From Desulfobaccales bacterium (GTDB lineage Bacteria; Desulfobacterota; Desulfobaccia; Desulfobaccales; 0-14-0-80-60-11), in contig JBBFLF010000007.1 of NCBI GenBank assembly GCA_037481655.1, forward strand, positions 1 to 64,000: a stretch of 64,000 bases of DNA. The letters run 5' to 3'. The translations under genes were made by a program, and so were the position numbers. Under the pieces are notes generated by a model that made no database searches, was not told the DNA's origin, and was given only the letters and a program-made list of their open reading frames with translations. Shown here one piece after another: positions 16,692-24,997 of the stretch (position 1 is the first letter of the stretch; each line of letters opens with the position of its first letter).

Positions 16692-16718
16692 CGGCAAGGC
16701 AGCGGCCCGCCCTTGCCG
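16692..16718 (-). promoter_or_regulatory. rpsO leader hairpin, possible S15 autoregulatory structure
   Basis: CGGCAAGG (16692-16699) pairs perfectly with CCTTGCCG (16711-16718), and GCGG/CCGC inside the loop can extend the helix. It lies 28 nt before the rpsO start. In several bacteria S15 represses its own mRNA through structures that mimic its rRNA site. The pairing is seen; the role is inferred. Confidence 0.4.
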
Positions 16719-16785
16719 CCGAAAAATTTTGCTTTCGCACCCTCAAAAAGGGCTCAGGCCTCCTCCATCCGCCCCTCCCCCAGGT

Positions 16786-17700
16786 TCACTCCGGTGAGCG
16801 GGAAAAGACCCGCACCGGCGCCAGCATGAGCCCCCGGGGGTCCCGGCGCCACTCCGCCACCGCCAAAAGGCGCCCCTCGCTCAGCACCCGCACCCGACCA
16901 TTGGGGCCCTCGGCGGGTGGAGGGACGGCCACCGCCTGCCCCTGGGCCAGGCGCTGGGCCTCCCGGGAGTCCACTTGCAGCGCCGGCAGGAAAGGCAGGC
17001 AGTCGGCCAAAGGGATGAGGCGCTCCCGGGCCAGCTCCGGGTTTTGGGTCGCCTCCGCCAAAGGCAGGGCCGCATCCACCCGGAAGGGCCCCACCGCCAG
17101 GCGCCGCAAAGCCGCCAGATGCCCCCCGCAGCCCAGAGCCCGGCCCAGATCGTGGGCCAGGGTGCGCATGTAGGTGCCCTTGGAGCAGGTCACCTCCAGG
17201 ACCACCCGGGGGAGCCGGATCTCCTGGATCTCCAGCCGGTAAATGGTCACTTTCCGGGGGTGCACCTTCACCTCGATGCCCCGCCGGGCCAGCTCATAGA
17301 GCCGCCGCCCCTGGTGGCGCAGGGCGGAATAGAGGGGCGGCACCTGCTCAATGTCGCCCACGAAGCGGGCCGCCGCGGCCCTCACCTCCGTCTCGGTGAC
17401 CGCCACCGGCCTTTCCGCCACCACCCGGCCGGTGGGGTCCTGGGTGTCCGTCTCTTTTCCCAGCTCCACCGTCGCCAGGTAGGTCTTGTCCAGGTCCTCC
17501 AGGAACGGCACCAGGCGGGTGGCCGCGCCCAGGGCCAGGGGCAACAGCCCTGTGGCAAAGGGGTCTAGCGTCCCCAGGTGCCCGGCTTTGCGCACCTTGA
17601 GGGCCCGCCGGATCTGGCGCACCACCTCAAAGGAGGTGGGCCCCGCCGGCTTGTCGATCAAGAGCAGCCCGTTCACGCCGTTTTCAGGAATGCGCCTCAC
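16786..17700 (-). CDS. truB: tRNA pseudouridine-55 synthase
   Basis: Makes pseudouridine 55 in the T-loop of tRNAs. The 304 residues include NGLLLIDKPAGPTSFEVV, the catalytic-Asp motif GHLGTLDPFATGLLPLALG (Asp46 region), KTYLATVELGKETDTQDPTG, and the later CSKGTYMRTLAHDLG. A PUA-like C-terminal region closes the protein. It overlaps the HepT stop by ATGA, which ties its translation to an inserted toxin-antitoxin pair; in other genomes rbfA usually precedes truB directly. Confidence 0.97.
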   Translation of the reverse strand: MRRIPENGVNGLLLIDKPAGPTSFEVVRQIRRALKVRKAGHLGTLDPFATGLLPLALGAATRLVPFLEDLDKTYLATVELGKETDTQDPTGRVVAERPVAVTETEVRAAAARFVGDIEQVPPLYSALRHQGRRLYELARRGIEVKVHPRKVTIYRLEIQEIRLPRVVLEVTCSKGTYMRTLAHDLGRALGCGGHLAALRRLAVGPFRVDAALPLAEATQNPELARERLIPLADCLPFLPALQVDSREAQRLAQGQAVAVPPPAEGPNGRVRVLSEGRLLAVAEWRRDPRGLMLAPVRVFSRSPE

Positions 17701-18038
17701 TGCTGCTCGTCCAGAATTTGCCTGATCTGCCGCGCCAGTTCAGGTAATTTGTTGTGAACAATATCCCAGATGATCTTCAGGGAGAGGCCGAAATATTCAT
17801 GAATCAAAATATTTCTCAGCCCGACAATCCTTTTCCATTCTATCTCGGAATAGCGATGTCGAATCTCTTCCGGAATCTTACTGCTGGCCTCGCCGATGAT
17901 CTCTAGATTACGAATCACTGCATCAATGGTTTTGTCATCCTCAATAAAGCCTTCATACGTCATGTTTTGAGTATATTTAAAAACTTTTTGTATTGCCTCC
18001 TCTATATCAGCCAAATAATTTTTAAAATCCCGGGGCAT
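17697..18038 (-). CDS. hepT: HepT-like RNase toxin (DUF86)
   Basis: A 113-residue HEPN-family protein. It carries the exact R-x4-H-x-Y motif: Arg75, His80 and Tyr82 in RNILIHEY. In studied pairs this motif is the RNase active site, and its tyrosine is the AMPylation target of MntA. The helical body (YLADIEEAIQKVFKYTQNM; DAVIRNLEIIGEASSKIPEE) fits the family. The base composition is clearly more AT-rich than in truB and rbfA. It overlaps mntA by 17 nt and truB by 4 nt. RBS: GGGAAG before 18038. Confidence 0.93.
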   Translation of the reverse strand: MPRDFKNYLADIEEAIQKVFKYTQNMTYEGFIEDDKTIDAVIRNLEIIGEASSKIPEEIRHRYSEIEWKRIVGLRNILIHEYFGLSLKIIWDIVHNKLPELARQIRQILDEQQ

Positions 18039-18330
18039 AAACGGCTTCCCGCAGGATACTGTCCCGCAGGCGCGGTTTGATGGCGTCCGTCAGAACGAGG
18101 TCCACCGGACACGCAAATAAATCTTCCAGAAATTCTTTGACCTCCATATAAGAGTCAAAGGTTTCGTGTTCGAGTTCCACCAGGAAATCCAGGTCGCTGG
18201 TTTCCCGGGCCTCGTGGCGGACCAAAGAGCCGAACAGTCCCAGCTTGCGAACCCCCAAAGCGCGCAGCCTTTCCCGGTGTTCTTCGAGGACCCGGAAGAC
18301 CTCATCCACACTTCGAGGTCTCATGTACAA
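18022..18330 (-). CDS. mntA: MntA-like minimal nucleotidyltransferase antitoxin
   Basis: A 102-residue minimal nucleotidyltransferase. The signature GSLVRHEARETSDLDFLVEL has Gly34-Ser35 and the metal-binding pair Asp46 and Asp48. In the MntA-HepT system the antitoxin transfers AMP to the HepT tyrosine and so blocks its RNase. The N-terminal helix VDEVFRVLEEHRERLRALG is typical. The gene overlaps hepT by 17 nt. A second ATG two codons downstream could be the true start. Confidence 0.92.
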   Translation of the reverse strand: MYMRPRSVDEVFRVLEEHRERLRALGVRKLGLFGSLVRHEARETSDLDFLVELEHETFDSYMEVKEFLEDLFACPVDLVLTDAIKPRLRDSILREAVYAPGF

Positions 18331-18356
18331 AGATCCTCACTCATTTCGCTGCTCAC

Positions 18357-18725
18357 TCATTCACCCCGGGGCTCTCCCTGGCCGATCTCCCGGAGAAGGG
18401 CCTCCAGGCGTGCGGCCCGGTCCAGGGTCTCATCCGGCAGAAAGTGAAACTCCGGCATAAGCCGCAGGATATGGGCCTTGGCCACCTCCCCCCGGATGAA
18501 GCCCAGGGCCTTGTGCAAGGCCGCCAGCACCTGCTCCCGATCGGCGCCCTGCCGCACCACATAGTAAACCCGGGCCTGCTTCAGGTCCGGCGTCATCTCC
18601 ACCTCGGTGAGGGTGAGCTCCAGGAGGCGGGGATCGGCGCACTTGGTGAGGAGGATGGTGGCCAGGGTCTCCTTCAAGAGCTCGGCCACCCTCACCGGCC
18701 GTTTCACGGGGGCGCGGCGACGCAT
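18357..18725 (-). CDS. rbfA: Ribosome-binding factor A
   Basis: A 122-residue KH-like factor that binds the 30S subunit during late 16S maturation. Visible features: RVAELLKETLATILLTKCADPRL, then EVEMTPDLKQARVYYVV and FIRGEVAKAHILRLMPEFHF with LPDETLDRAARLEALL. The start at 18725 overlaps the DUF503 stop as TGATG; a longer frame to 18875 is a shadow of DUF503. The 26 nt to mntA marks where the toxin-antitoxin pair begins. Confidence 0.95.
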   Translation of the reverse strand: MRRRAPVKRPVRVAELLKETLATILLTKCADPRLLELTLTEVEMTPDLKQARVYYVVRQGADREQVLAALHKALGFIRGEVAKAHILRLMPEFHFLPDETLDRAARLEALLREIGQGEPRGE

Positions 18726-19018
18726 CAGGATTCCAGAAAACAGAGCTCCACCTGGGAGTCCACGATCTCCGCCAGGTGCTGCTCCTCCACAAAGCGCATG
18801 ATCTGCTCCAGCCGGGTGGTGAGGAGGCCGGCGTCGTTTCCCACCAGGGCCACCCCCACCTGGGCCTTCTGCCACAGGTCGTGGTCGTCCACCTCCGCCA
18901 CCGCGGCCTCAAAGCGGTGCCGCACCTTGTCGATGAGGCTTTTCACCACCTTGCGCTTCCCCTTCAGGGAATGGTTCTCGGGGAGGAGCAGGATGATCCG
19001 GGCGGCGGCCACCACCAT
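18725..19018 (-). CDS. DUF503 / YlxP-like protein
   Basis: A 97-residue ferredoxin-like-fold protein: ARIILLLPENHSLKGKRKVV, KSLIDKVRHRFEAAVAEVDD, then LWQKAQVGVALVGNDAGL. YlxP homologues sit between infB and rbfA in many bacteria and have been linked to ribosome maturation; the molecular role is not settled. It lies between the heptamer repeat region and rbfA and overlaps rbfA. Confidence 0.92.
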   Translation of the reverse strand: MVVAAARIILLLPENHSLKGKRKVVKSLIDKVRHRFEAAVAEVDDHDLWQKAQVGVALVGNDAGLLTTRLEQIMRFVEEQHLAEIVDSQVELCFLES

Positions 19019-19345
19019 TAATTATTCCTCAGAGTCCAAAGTCCAAGGTCCAAGGTCCAAAGTCCAAAGTCCAAGGTCCAAAGTCCAAGGTCCAAAGCCC
19101 AAGGTCCAAAGCCCAAAGCCCAAAGTCAATGGTCCAAGGTCAAAAGCCCAAAGCCAGAAGTGAGAAGTCCAGGGTTCAAAGTCCATAGCCCAAGGTCAAA
19201 GATTTAAGTCGATAGTCACTTCCATTGAGAAAGTTCCGGCTTGTTGGGTATCGCTTTTACGCGCTGAGCCCCTGTCATTTCCGATTCTGCCCTTCGGACC
19301 GGGGACTTTGCGCCTGACTTTGGACTTTGGACCAGGGACTTTGGA
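19019..19345. repeat. Degenerate heptanucleotide repeat tract with inverted copy
   Basis: From about 19033 to 19190 the sequence is a run of 7-nt units of the form GTCCAAA or GTCCAAG, decaying into CCCAAAG variants. A second, shorter block in reverse orientation (units TTTGGAC) lies at about 19303-19345, touching the infB stop. The intervening 110 nt shows no gene. The two blocks can pair with each other in a transcript of the infB operon. No equal-length spacers are present, so it is not a CRISPR. Confidence 0.85.
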
Positions 19346-22153
19346 CTACTCCCTGGCTTCGCCCCGGCTCGGCCCGGAGAGCTCGGCCTTGACCTTCTCC
19401 TGGACGTAGACCTCGATGAGATCGCCGGGCTGGAAGTCGGTGAAGCGGTCCAGGCCGATGCCGCATTCGTAGCCGGCCTGCACTTCCTTGACATCCTCCT
19501 TGAAGCGCTTGAGGGAGACGAGCTTGAGGCCCTCGGCCAGCACCTCGCCGCCCCGCTTCACCCGGGCCAGGGCGTTTCTCTCCACCTTGCCGTCGGTCAC
19601 CATGCAGCCGGCCACGGTGCCCACCTTGCTGATGGTGAACACGGCCCGCACCTCGGCGGTGCCCAGAGCCCGCTCGGCCACCACCGGCTCCAGCATGCCT
19701 TCGAGGGCGGCCTGGACATCATGGAGTAGGTTGTAGATGATGTCGTAGAAGCGCACATCCACGTGCTCCTGCTCCGCCAGGGCCTGGGCCTTGGGGTTGG
19801 CCTTGACGTTGAAGCCCACCACGATGGCGTCCGAGGCGGAGGCCAGCATGATGTCGCTTTCGCTCACCTCGCCGATGCCGGTGTGGATGAGGTTGACCTT
19901 GATCTCCTCGTTGCCCAGCTCCGAGAGGGCCTTGGTCAAGGCCTCGATGGAGCCCATGACGTCGGCCTTGAGAACGATCTTCAGCTCCTTGACGGTGCCT
20001 TCCTTGATCTGCTGGTAGAGCTTCTCCAGGCTGACGCGGCTCAGCTTGGCCAAAGCCGCCTCCCGCTGCTTCTGCTGGCGCATCATGGCGATCTGCTTGG
20101 CCTTGCGCTCGTCTTCCAGGACCTGGAACTCATCCCCGGCCTCGGGGACGCCGCTGAACCCCTGGACCTCCACCGGCAGGCCCGGGGTGGCCTCCTCCAC
20201 CCGGTTGCCCCGGTCGTCGAACATGGCCCGCACCCGGCCGTACTGGGTGCCGCAGACGAAATAGTCGCCCTGCTTCAGAGTGCCCTTGAGCACCAGCACG
20301 GTGCCCACCGGCCCCCGGCCTTTGTCCAGCCGGGATTCCACGATGCGGCCCTGGGCGGGGCAGTCCACCGGCGCCTTCAGGTCCAGGATCTCGGCCTGGA
20401 GGAGGATCTTCTCCAGCAGGTCATCGATGCCCAGGCGCTGCTTGGCGGAGACCTCGGAGAAGAGCACATCGCCGCCCCACTCCTCGGGGACGATGCCCAG
20501 GTTGGCCAGCTCCCGCTTCACCCGCTCGGGGTTGGCCCCCGGCTTGTCGATCTTGTTCACCGCCACCACCACCGGCACATTGGCGGCCCGGGCGTGGCTG
20601 ATGGCCTCCTGGGTCTGCTCCATGACGCCGTCGTCGGCGGCCACCACCAGGACCACCAGGTCGGTGACCTGGGCGCCCCGGGCCCGCATGGCGGTGAAGG
20701 CCTCGTGGCCGGGGGTGTCCAGGAAGACCACCTCGCCCCGGTCCTCGGGGAGCTTGACGTGATAGGCGCCGATGTGCTGGGTGATGCCGCCGGCCTCCGT
20801 CTCGATGACCCGGCTCTTGCGGATGGCGTCCAACAGGGAGGTCTTGCCGTGGTCCACGTGGCCCATGATGGTGACCACCGGCGGCCGGGGCACCAGGGCG
20901 GTGCCTTCCGTCACCGCCGCGGCCTGGGCCAGCAGGTCCTCTTCCTGGGGGGTGGCCCGCTCCACCTCGAAGCCGAACTCGCTGGCCACCAGCACCGCGG
21001 CGTCAAAGTCGATGGGATGGTTGATGGTGGCCATGAGCCCCATCTTGAGGAGCTGCTTGATGACCTCGCCGGACTTGATGCCCATGCGCTTGGCCAGGTC
21101 GCCCACGGTGATGGACTCCCCCACCTTGATGCGGCGCTTGATGGCCTTGGGCACGGTGAGTTCGGCCCGGGAGACCTTCTTCACCGCCTTTTTCAGGCCC
21201 TTTTTCTTGCCGGGCAGGCGGATCTCCCCCTCGCCGTAAAGGGTGTCCCGCTCCCTGACCTCCCGCTTTTTGCCGGCCTTGCCGGCCTTGGGGATCTCCA
21301 CCACTTCCGGGCGCTTGCCCTTGGCGGCCTTCTTGGGTTTGGGCACCTCCGCCGGCTTCTTCTCCGGGAGCACCACCGGCTTGACCTCTCCGGTCGCCCG
21401 GGCGGGGCCCGCAGGGGCTTCCGCCGCCGGGGAAACCACCGGGCGCACGGGCGGCGCTTCCACCTTGGGCGGCTCCGGGGGCAGGCTGATGATCCTGGCC
21501 GGAGTTTCCTTTTTGCGCGCCTTGGGTTTGGGCCGCTTGGGGGCAGGGGTCACCGGCTCCGCCGGGGCCACGGGTGTGGGGGAAAGCGCGGCCTCCGCCG
21601 GAGCGGGAGTGGTTTCCGGAGCAGATGGGGCCTCCGCAGCCGCCACCGGAGGCTCCACCAGGGGTGTTTCCGGCACGGCCTCCACCGGGGGCACTGCCTC
21701 GACTGGCGGTGTTGGAGCCGTCTCCTCCGCAGGCGGCGCCGGGGCGGGGACGGGCTTCTCTTTTACGGGCAGGGTCACCACCCGGGCCCGGGACTCCCGA
21801 CGCGGTCGGGGCGGCCGGGGAATTTCCGGGACCGGTCGCGTCGGTTCCGGCGCCACGGCTACGGGCGACACCGGGGCGGCCGCGCCGGTCTCCGTCTCCG
21901 CCGGCGGGGTCACCGCCCGGGGCACCACCGGGGCCACCCGGCGGCGCCGCTTCACGTTGTCGCCGATGCGCTTCTCCTCCACCTGCGGCGTCATCTGACT
22001 GAGAAGCTGGCGCACCCGCTCGCTGGTGGCCTCGTCGATGGTGCTGTATGGATTCCCCACCTCCAGACCGAAGTCCTCCCGCAGGCGCTGAATCAGCTCC
22101 CGGACTTCAATCTTGAGATCTTTCGCTAACTTGAAAACCCTGGTCTCCGCCAT
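19346..22153 (-). CDS. infB: Translation initiation factor IF-2
   Basis: GTPase that places initiator tRNA on the 30S subunit. 935 residues: an IF2_N module at the start ([19 protein letters not shown]), a long Pro/Ala/Glu/Lys-rich linker (about 90-330), a second IF2_N-like module ([18 protein letters not shown]), then the G domain with GHVDHGKT (about 430-437), DTPGHEAF and NKID, followed by domains II-IV. The linker is long for the family. The stop abuts the inverted heptamer repeat block; nusA lies 41 nt upstream. Confidence 0.98.
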   Translation of the reverse strand: MAETRVFKLAKDLKIEVRELIQRLREDFGLEVGNPYSTIDEATSERVRQLLSQMTPQVEEKRIGDNVKRRRRVAPVVPRAVTPPAETETGAAAPVSPVAVAPEPTRPVPEIPRPPRPRRESRARVVTLPVKEKPVPAPAPPAEETAPTPPVEAVPPVEAVPETPLVEPPVAAAEAPSAPETTPAPAEAALSPTPVAPAEPVTPAPKRPKPKARKKETPARIISLPPEPPKVEAPPVRPVVSPAAEAPAGPARATGEVKPVVLPEKKPAEVPKPKKAAKGKRPEVVEIPKAGKAGKKREVRERDTLYGEGEIRLPGKKKGLKKAVKKVSRAELTVPKAIKRRIKVGESITVGDLAKRMGIKSGEVIKQLLKMGLMATINHPIDFDAAVLVASEFGFEVERATPQEEDLLAQAAAVTEGTALVPRPPVVTIMGHVDHGKTSLLDAIRKSRVIETEAGGITQHIGAYHVKLPEDRGEVVFLDTPGHEAFTAMRARGAQVTDLVVLVVAADDGVMEQTQEAISHARAANVPVVVAVNKIDKPGANPERVKRELANLGIVPEEWGGDVLFSEVSAKQRLGIDDLLEKILLQAEILDLKAPVDCPAQGRIVESRLDKGRGPVGTVLVLKGTLKQGDYFVCGTQYGRVRAMFDDRGNRVEEATPGLPVEVQGFSGVPEAGDEFQVLEDERKAKQIAMMRQQKQREAALAKLSRVSLEKLYQQIKEGTVKELKIVLKADVMGSIEALTKALSELGNEEIKVNLIHTGIGEVSESDIMLASASDAIVVGFNVKANPKAQALAEQEHVDVRFYDIIYNLLHDVQAALEGMLEPVVAERALGTAEVRAVFTISKVGTVAGCMVTDGKVERNALARVKRGGEVLAEGLKLVSLKRFKEDVKEVQAGYECGIGLDRFTDFQPGDLIEVYVQEKVKAELSGPSRGEARE

Positions 22154-22194
22154 AAAAGAAGCTCAACCCCCACACCTGATTTGCGTCGCCTGCG

Positions 22195-23484
22195 TCAGGG
22201 CAACGTGCTTTCCGCCTCCGCCGCCGCGGTCTCGGCAGCTTCCGCCGCTTTCTGGCCCATGAGTTCCCGGGCCGCCTCAATGAGGCTGGCCGCCTTCTTC
22301 TCATGCAGCCCGGTGGCATTCATCAGGTCCTCCACGGTGCTCTCCGCCACCTCCTTGGCCGAGGTGTAGCCCGCCTCATGGAGCACACTGGCGGTGATCT
22401 CCCCCACCCCCGGGATGCGCAGGAGGGAGAGATAGCCGTCCTTCAAGGACTTGGAGTACTTGGACTCCGTTTTCACATCGATCTTCCAGCCCACCAGCTT
22501 GGAGGCCAGCCGGACATTTTGGCCCCTTTTCCCGATGGCCAGGGAGAGCTGGTCATCGGGCACGATGACCTCCATGGTCTGGGTGGCCTGGTTGAGGATG
22601 ATGCGGCTCACCTCCGCCGGCTGCAGGGCATTGGTGGCAAAGCGGGCCACATCCGGGCTCCAGGGGATGATGTCAATCTTTTCCCCTCGGAGCTCCTGGA
22701 CGATGTTCTGCACCCGGGAGCCCTTGAGGCCCACGCAGGCGCCCACCGGGTCCACATCCGAGTCCCGGGAGGCCACCGCAATCTTGGAGCGGCTCCCCGG
22801 TTCCCGGGCGCAGGCCAGGATCTGCACCGTGCCGTCGGCGATCTCCGGCACCTCGGCCTCAAACAGGGCCACCAGGAAGTTGGGGTGCGTCCGGGAGAGG
22901 ATGATCTGCGGCCCTTTGCTCTGGCGCTTCACCTCCAGGATGTAGGCCCGGATGCGCTCCCCCTTGTGGTAGATCTCCTTGGGCACCTGCTCCGAGGGCG
23001 GCAGCACCGCCTCGGTGCGCCCCAGGTTGACGATGATGCCGTCCTGGTCCAGCCGCTGCACGATGCCGCTGATGATCTCGCCTTTGCGGTCCTTGTATTC
23101 TTCATAGACCAGATCCCGCTCGGCATCCTTCATGCGCTGCATGATGACCTGCTTGGCGGACTGGGCGGCGATGCGCCCGAACTGGCTGGCGTCCATCTTG
23201 AACCCCAGCTGGTCCCCCGCCTCGCATTCGGGATCGATCTGGCGGCCTTCCTCCAGGGACACCTGGGTGAGGGGGTCGGTTACCTCCTCCACCACTTCCT
23301 TGTATTGGAACACCTCGATCTCGCCGGTGTCGTCCTTGTAGTCCACCTCAATATCCAGCTTGGGGCCGTATTTCTTCCGGGCCGCCGAACGCACCGCGTC
23401 CTTGATGGCGCTGATGAGCAGCTCCTTGTCAATGCCTTTGTCGCGGCTCACTTGATCGATGAGGCGCCTCAATTCCAGATTCAT
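22195..23484 (-). CDS. nusA: Transcription termination/antitermination factor NusA
   Basis: RNA polymerase elongation factor. 429 residues: the N-terminal polymerase-binding domain (starts MNLELRRLIDQVSRDKGID), an S1 domain (RKGEIISGIVQRLDQDGIIVNLG), KH1 (RDSDVDPVGACVGLKGSRVQ) and KH2 (SLAIGKRGQNVRLASKL). One C-terminal helix-hairpin-helix region (RIPGVGEITASVLHEAGYT) closes it, ending in a short Ala/Glu tail. rimP precedes it by 242 nt, longer than usual. Confidence 0.97.
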   Translation of the reverse strand: MNLELRRLIDQVSRDKGIDKELLISAIKDAVRSAARKKYGPKLDIEVDYKDDTGEIEVFQYKEVVEEVTDPLTQVSLEEGRQIDPECEAGDQLGFKMDASQFGRIAAQSAKQVIMQRMKDAERDLVYEEYKDRKGEIISGIVQRLDQDGIIVNLGRTEAVLPPSEQVPKEIYHKGERIRAYILEVKRQSKGPQIILSRTHPNFLVALFEAEVPEIADGTVQILACAREPGSRSKIAVASRDSDVDPVGACVGLKGSRVQNIVQELRGEKIDIIPWSPDVARFATNALQPAEVSRIILNQATQTMEVIVPDDQLSLAIGKRGQNVRLASKLVGWKIDVKTESKYSKSLKDGYLSLLRIPGVGEITASVLHEAGYTSAKEVAESTVEDLMNATGLHEKKAASLIEAARELMGQKAAEAAETAAAEAESTLP

Positions 23485-23726
23485 GGTGCGTCTCTGTCCT
23501 CCTTGACCGGCTGCCTCAAGGCCTTTAGCCCCTTGGCAGCACCAACTTCTGTTCGTCTGCGGTGCCCTTGCGGCACCCTTTCTGTTCCCGAGGGATTAAA
23601 ACCCTTTCCCCTCGCTCTGGGAGAGGAGCCAGGAAGGAGCGCCCCCCTCCCCATGCCCTCTCCTTCAGCCTTTATGGTATCGAGGCCGAAACCTCGCATC
23701 TCCGAAAAATTTCGTTAGAGCATCAC

Positions 23727-24221
23727 CTACAGGTCCAGCCGGGCCTTGGCGATCTCTTCCAGGGGCAGGCGCACGAGGGCGCCCTTCACCTCCACCAGCA
23801 CCTCGTCCCCTTCCAGGCCCTTCAAAATGCCCCGGTGCACCTGGCGACCCTCCACCGGCCGGCGGCTGGTGAGGCGCACCTTGCGGCCGGCGTAGCGGGC
23901 ATAATCCCGAGGGCCCTTGAGCTCCCGGGTCAGCCCCGGCGAGGAGACCTCCAGGGTGTAGGAGGGCCCGATGGGGTCATGGACATCCAGGAGCTCGCCG
24001 ATCACCCGGCTCATGCGGGTGATCTCGTCCAGGGTGATGCCCCCCACCCCCGGCCGGTCCAAGTAAATGCGCAAGGTGGCTCGACCCCGGGCGGGGCGGT
24101 GATACTCCACCTCCACCACCTCCAACCCCTGGGCGGTGACGTAGGGGGTGATGAGCTCCTCCACCCGTTGGGCGATGTCGTCAGGGCTGGCGGTGGTCGG
24201 CACCGACTGCCACTCCCTCAT
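23727..24221 (-). CDS. rimP: Ribosome maturation factor RimP
   Basis: A 164-residue 30S maturation factor. The N-terminal domain shows VEELITPYVTAQGLEVVEVEY, LRIYLDRPGVGGITLDEITR and DPIGPSYTLEVSSPGLTREL; a C-terminal SH3-like barrel follows (KGLEGDEVLVEV). The start at 24221 overlaps the TSUP stop by ATGA; the upstream extension to 24389 is a shadow of that gene. rimP-nusA-infB is the conserved order. Confidence 0.94.
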   Translation of the reverse strand: MREWQSVPTTASPDDIAQRVEELITPYVTAQGLEVVEVEYHRPARGRATLRIYLDRPGVGGITLDEITRMSRVIGELLDVHDPIGPSYTLEVSSPGLTRELKGPRDYARYAGRKVRLTSRRPVEGRQVHRGILKGLEGDEVLVEVKGALVRLPLEEIAKARLDL

Positions 24222-24583
24222 TTGGCCAGGATCATCTTCAGGGCGATGAACAGCATGGCCACCCCGAAGATCCGCTCCAGGGCCAGGTTGCTCAGATGAT
24301 TGGCGAACTTCGCCCCCAACAGGCCGCCCACGAAAAACCCGGCGCAGATCAAGGCGGCGTAGTGGATATTCACATAGCCTTCCTGCCAATAGGTCCAGGC
24401 GGCCAGCAAGCCGATGGGCGGCACCAGCAGCGCCAGGGTGGTGCCCTGAGCCTCATGCTGGGACATGCCGAAGAGAAAGACCAGGGCCGGCACGATGATG
24501 ACCCCGCCGCCGACGCCGATCAGGCCGCTGAAGGCCCCGGCGACCACTCCCAGGAGCACCAAGAGAATATCCATAAGCTGCAC
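24218..24583 (-). CDS. TSUP (TauE/SafE) family membrane protein, half length
   Basis: A 121-residue membrane protein with about four hydrophobic segments: ILLVLLGVVAGAFSGLIGVG, then GGVIIVPALVFLFG, TLALLVPPIGLLAAWTYW, and ALICAGFFVGGLLGAKFA with a final IFGVAMLFIALKMI. The GLIGVGGG turn and PALVFLFG are family marks of one TSUP repeat. Full-length members have two repeats, so this must dimerise or be a half-size form. Sulfite, sulfonate or other organic anion export is a family-level guess. It overlaps rimP by ATGA. Confidence 0.88.
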   Translation of the reverse strand: MQLMDILLVLLGVVAGAFSGLIGVGGGVIIVPALVFLFGMSQHEAQGTTLALLVPPIGLLAAWTYWQEGYVNIHYAALICAGFFVGGLLGAKFANHLSNLALERIFGVAMLFIALKMILAK

Positions 24584-24782
24584 GGCGGCTGTCTCCCCGG
24601 ATCACATTCCAAATAAAAAAGCGGGCCGCGGCCCACTTCCGGGAAAATCCAAGATCGCAGTTAATCTCGGGGCGTCCCCAGAGTACCGTCATTCTCCGCC
24701 CGCAAAGCAGGCCGGCGATTCGCCCCTGACGTTGGCGCCGGCCCCCTCGCCGGGGGAAGCGGGTTTCCCAATCTTCCGGGAA

Positions 24783-24858
24783 TGGAGCGGGCAACGGGAT
24801 TCGAACCCGCGACACCAAGCTTGGGAAGCTTGTACTCTACCAACTGAGCTATGCCCGC
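24783..24858 (-). tRNA. tRNA-Gly (anticodon CCC), CCA encoded
   Basis: A 76-nt cloverleaf read on the minus strand. The 7-bp acceptor pairs GCGGGCA with TGCCCGC and is followed by T and an encoded CCA. The D-arm has AGCTCAGTTGGTAGAG, the anticodon stem is CAAGC/GCTTG with loop TTCCCAA, and the T-arm loop is TTCGAAT. Positions 34-36 are CCC, decoding GGG. Confidence 0.96.
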
Positions 24859-24869
24859 TTCCACCTATT

Positions 24870-24898
24870 TGTTTAATGGATTTTCTTCCGCCTGTCAA
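24870..24898 (-). promoter_or_regulatory. Probable tRNA-Gly promoter
   Basis: TTGACA (24898-24893) is followed after 17 nt by TAAACA (24875-24870), placing the start of transcription about 5-6 nt before the tRNA 5' end at 24858. The -35 box is perfect; the -10 box is weak. Confidence 0.55.
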
Positions 24899-24997
24899 GT
24901 CGTTTTTTGGGCGGACGGGCCGCCAGAAAGCCTCATTTTCCGCCCCTCTCCGGCCAAACATGGAGCGACTCGCCGGCAGGCGCGTGCCGGACCTGCC

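Noticed and set aside
19019-19345. CRISPR array
   Set aside because: The repeats are 7-nt tandem units without unique spacers of constant length, and no cas gene is nearby.
19763-22129. A 788-codon open frame on the plus strand opposite infB
   Set aside because: It is an antisense shadow of the GC-rich infB gene; the translation is His/Gly/Leu-rich with no family features, while infB is unmistakable.
22303-23718. A 471-codon plus-strand frame opposite nusA
   Set aside because: Antisense shadow with no recognisable domain; nusA on the other strand has S1 and KH motifs.
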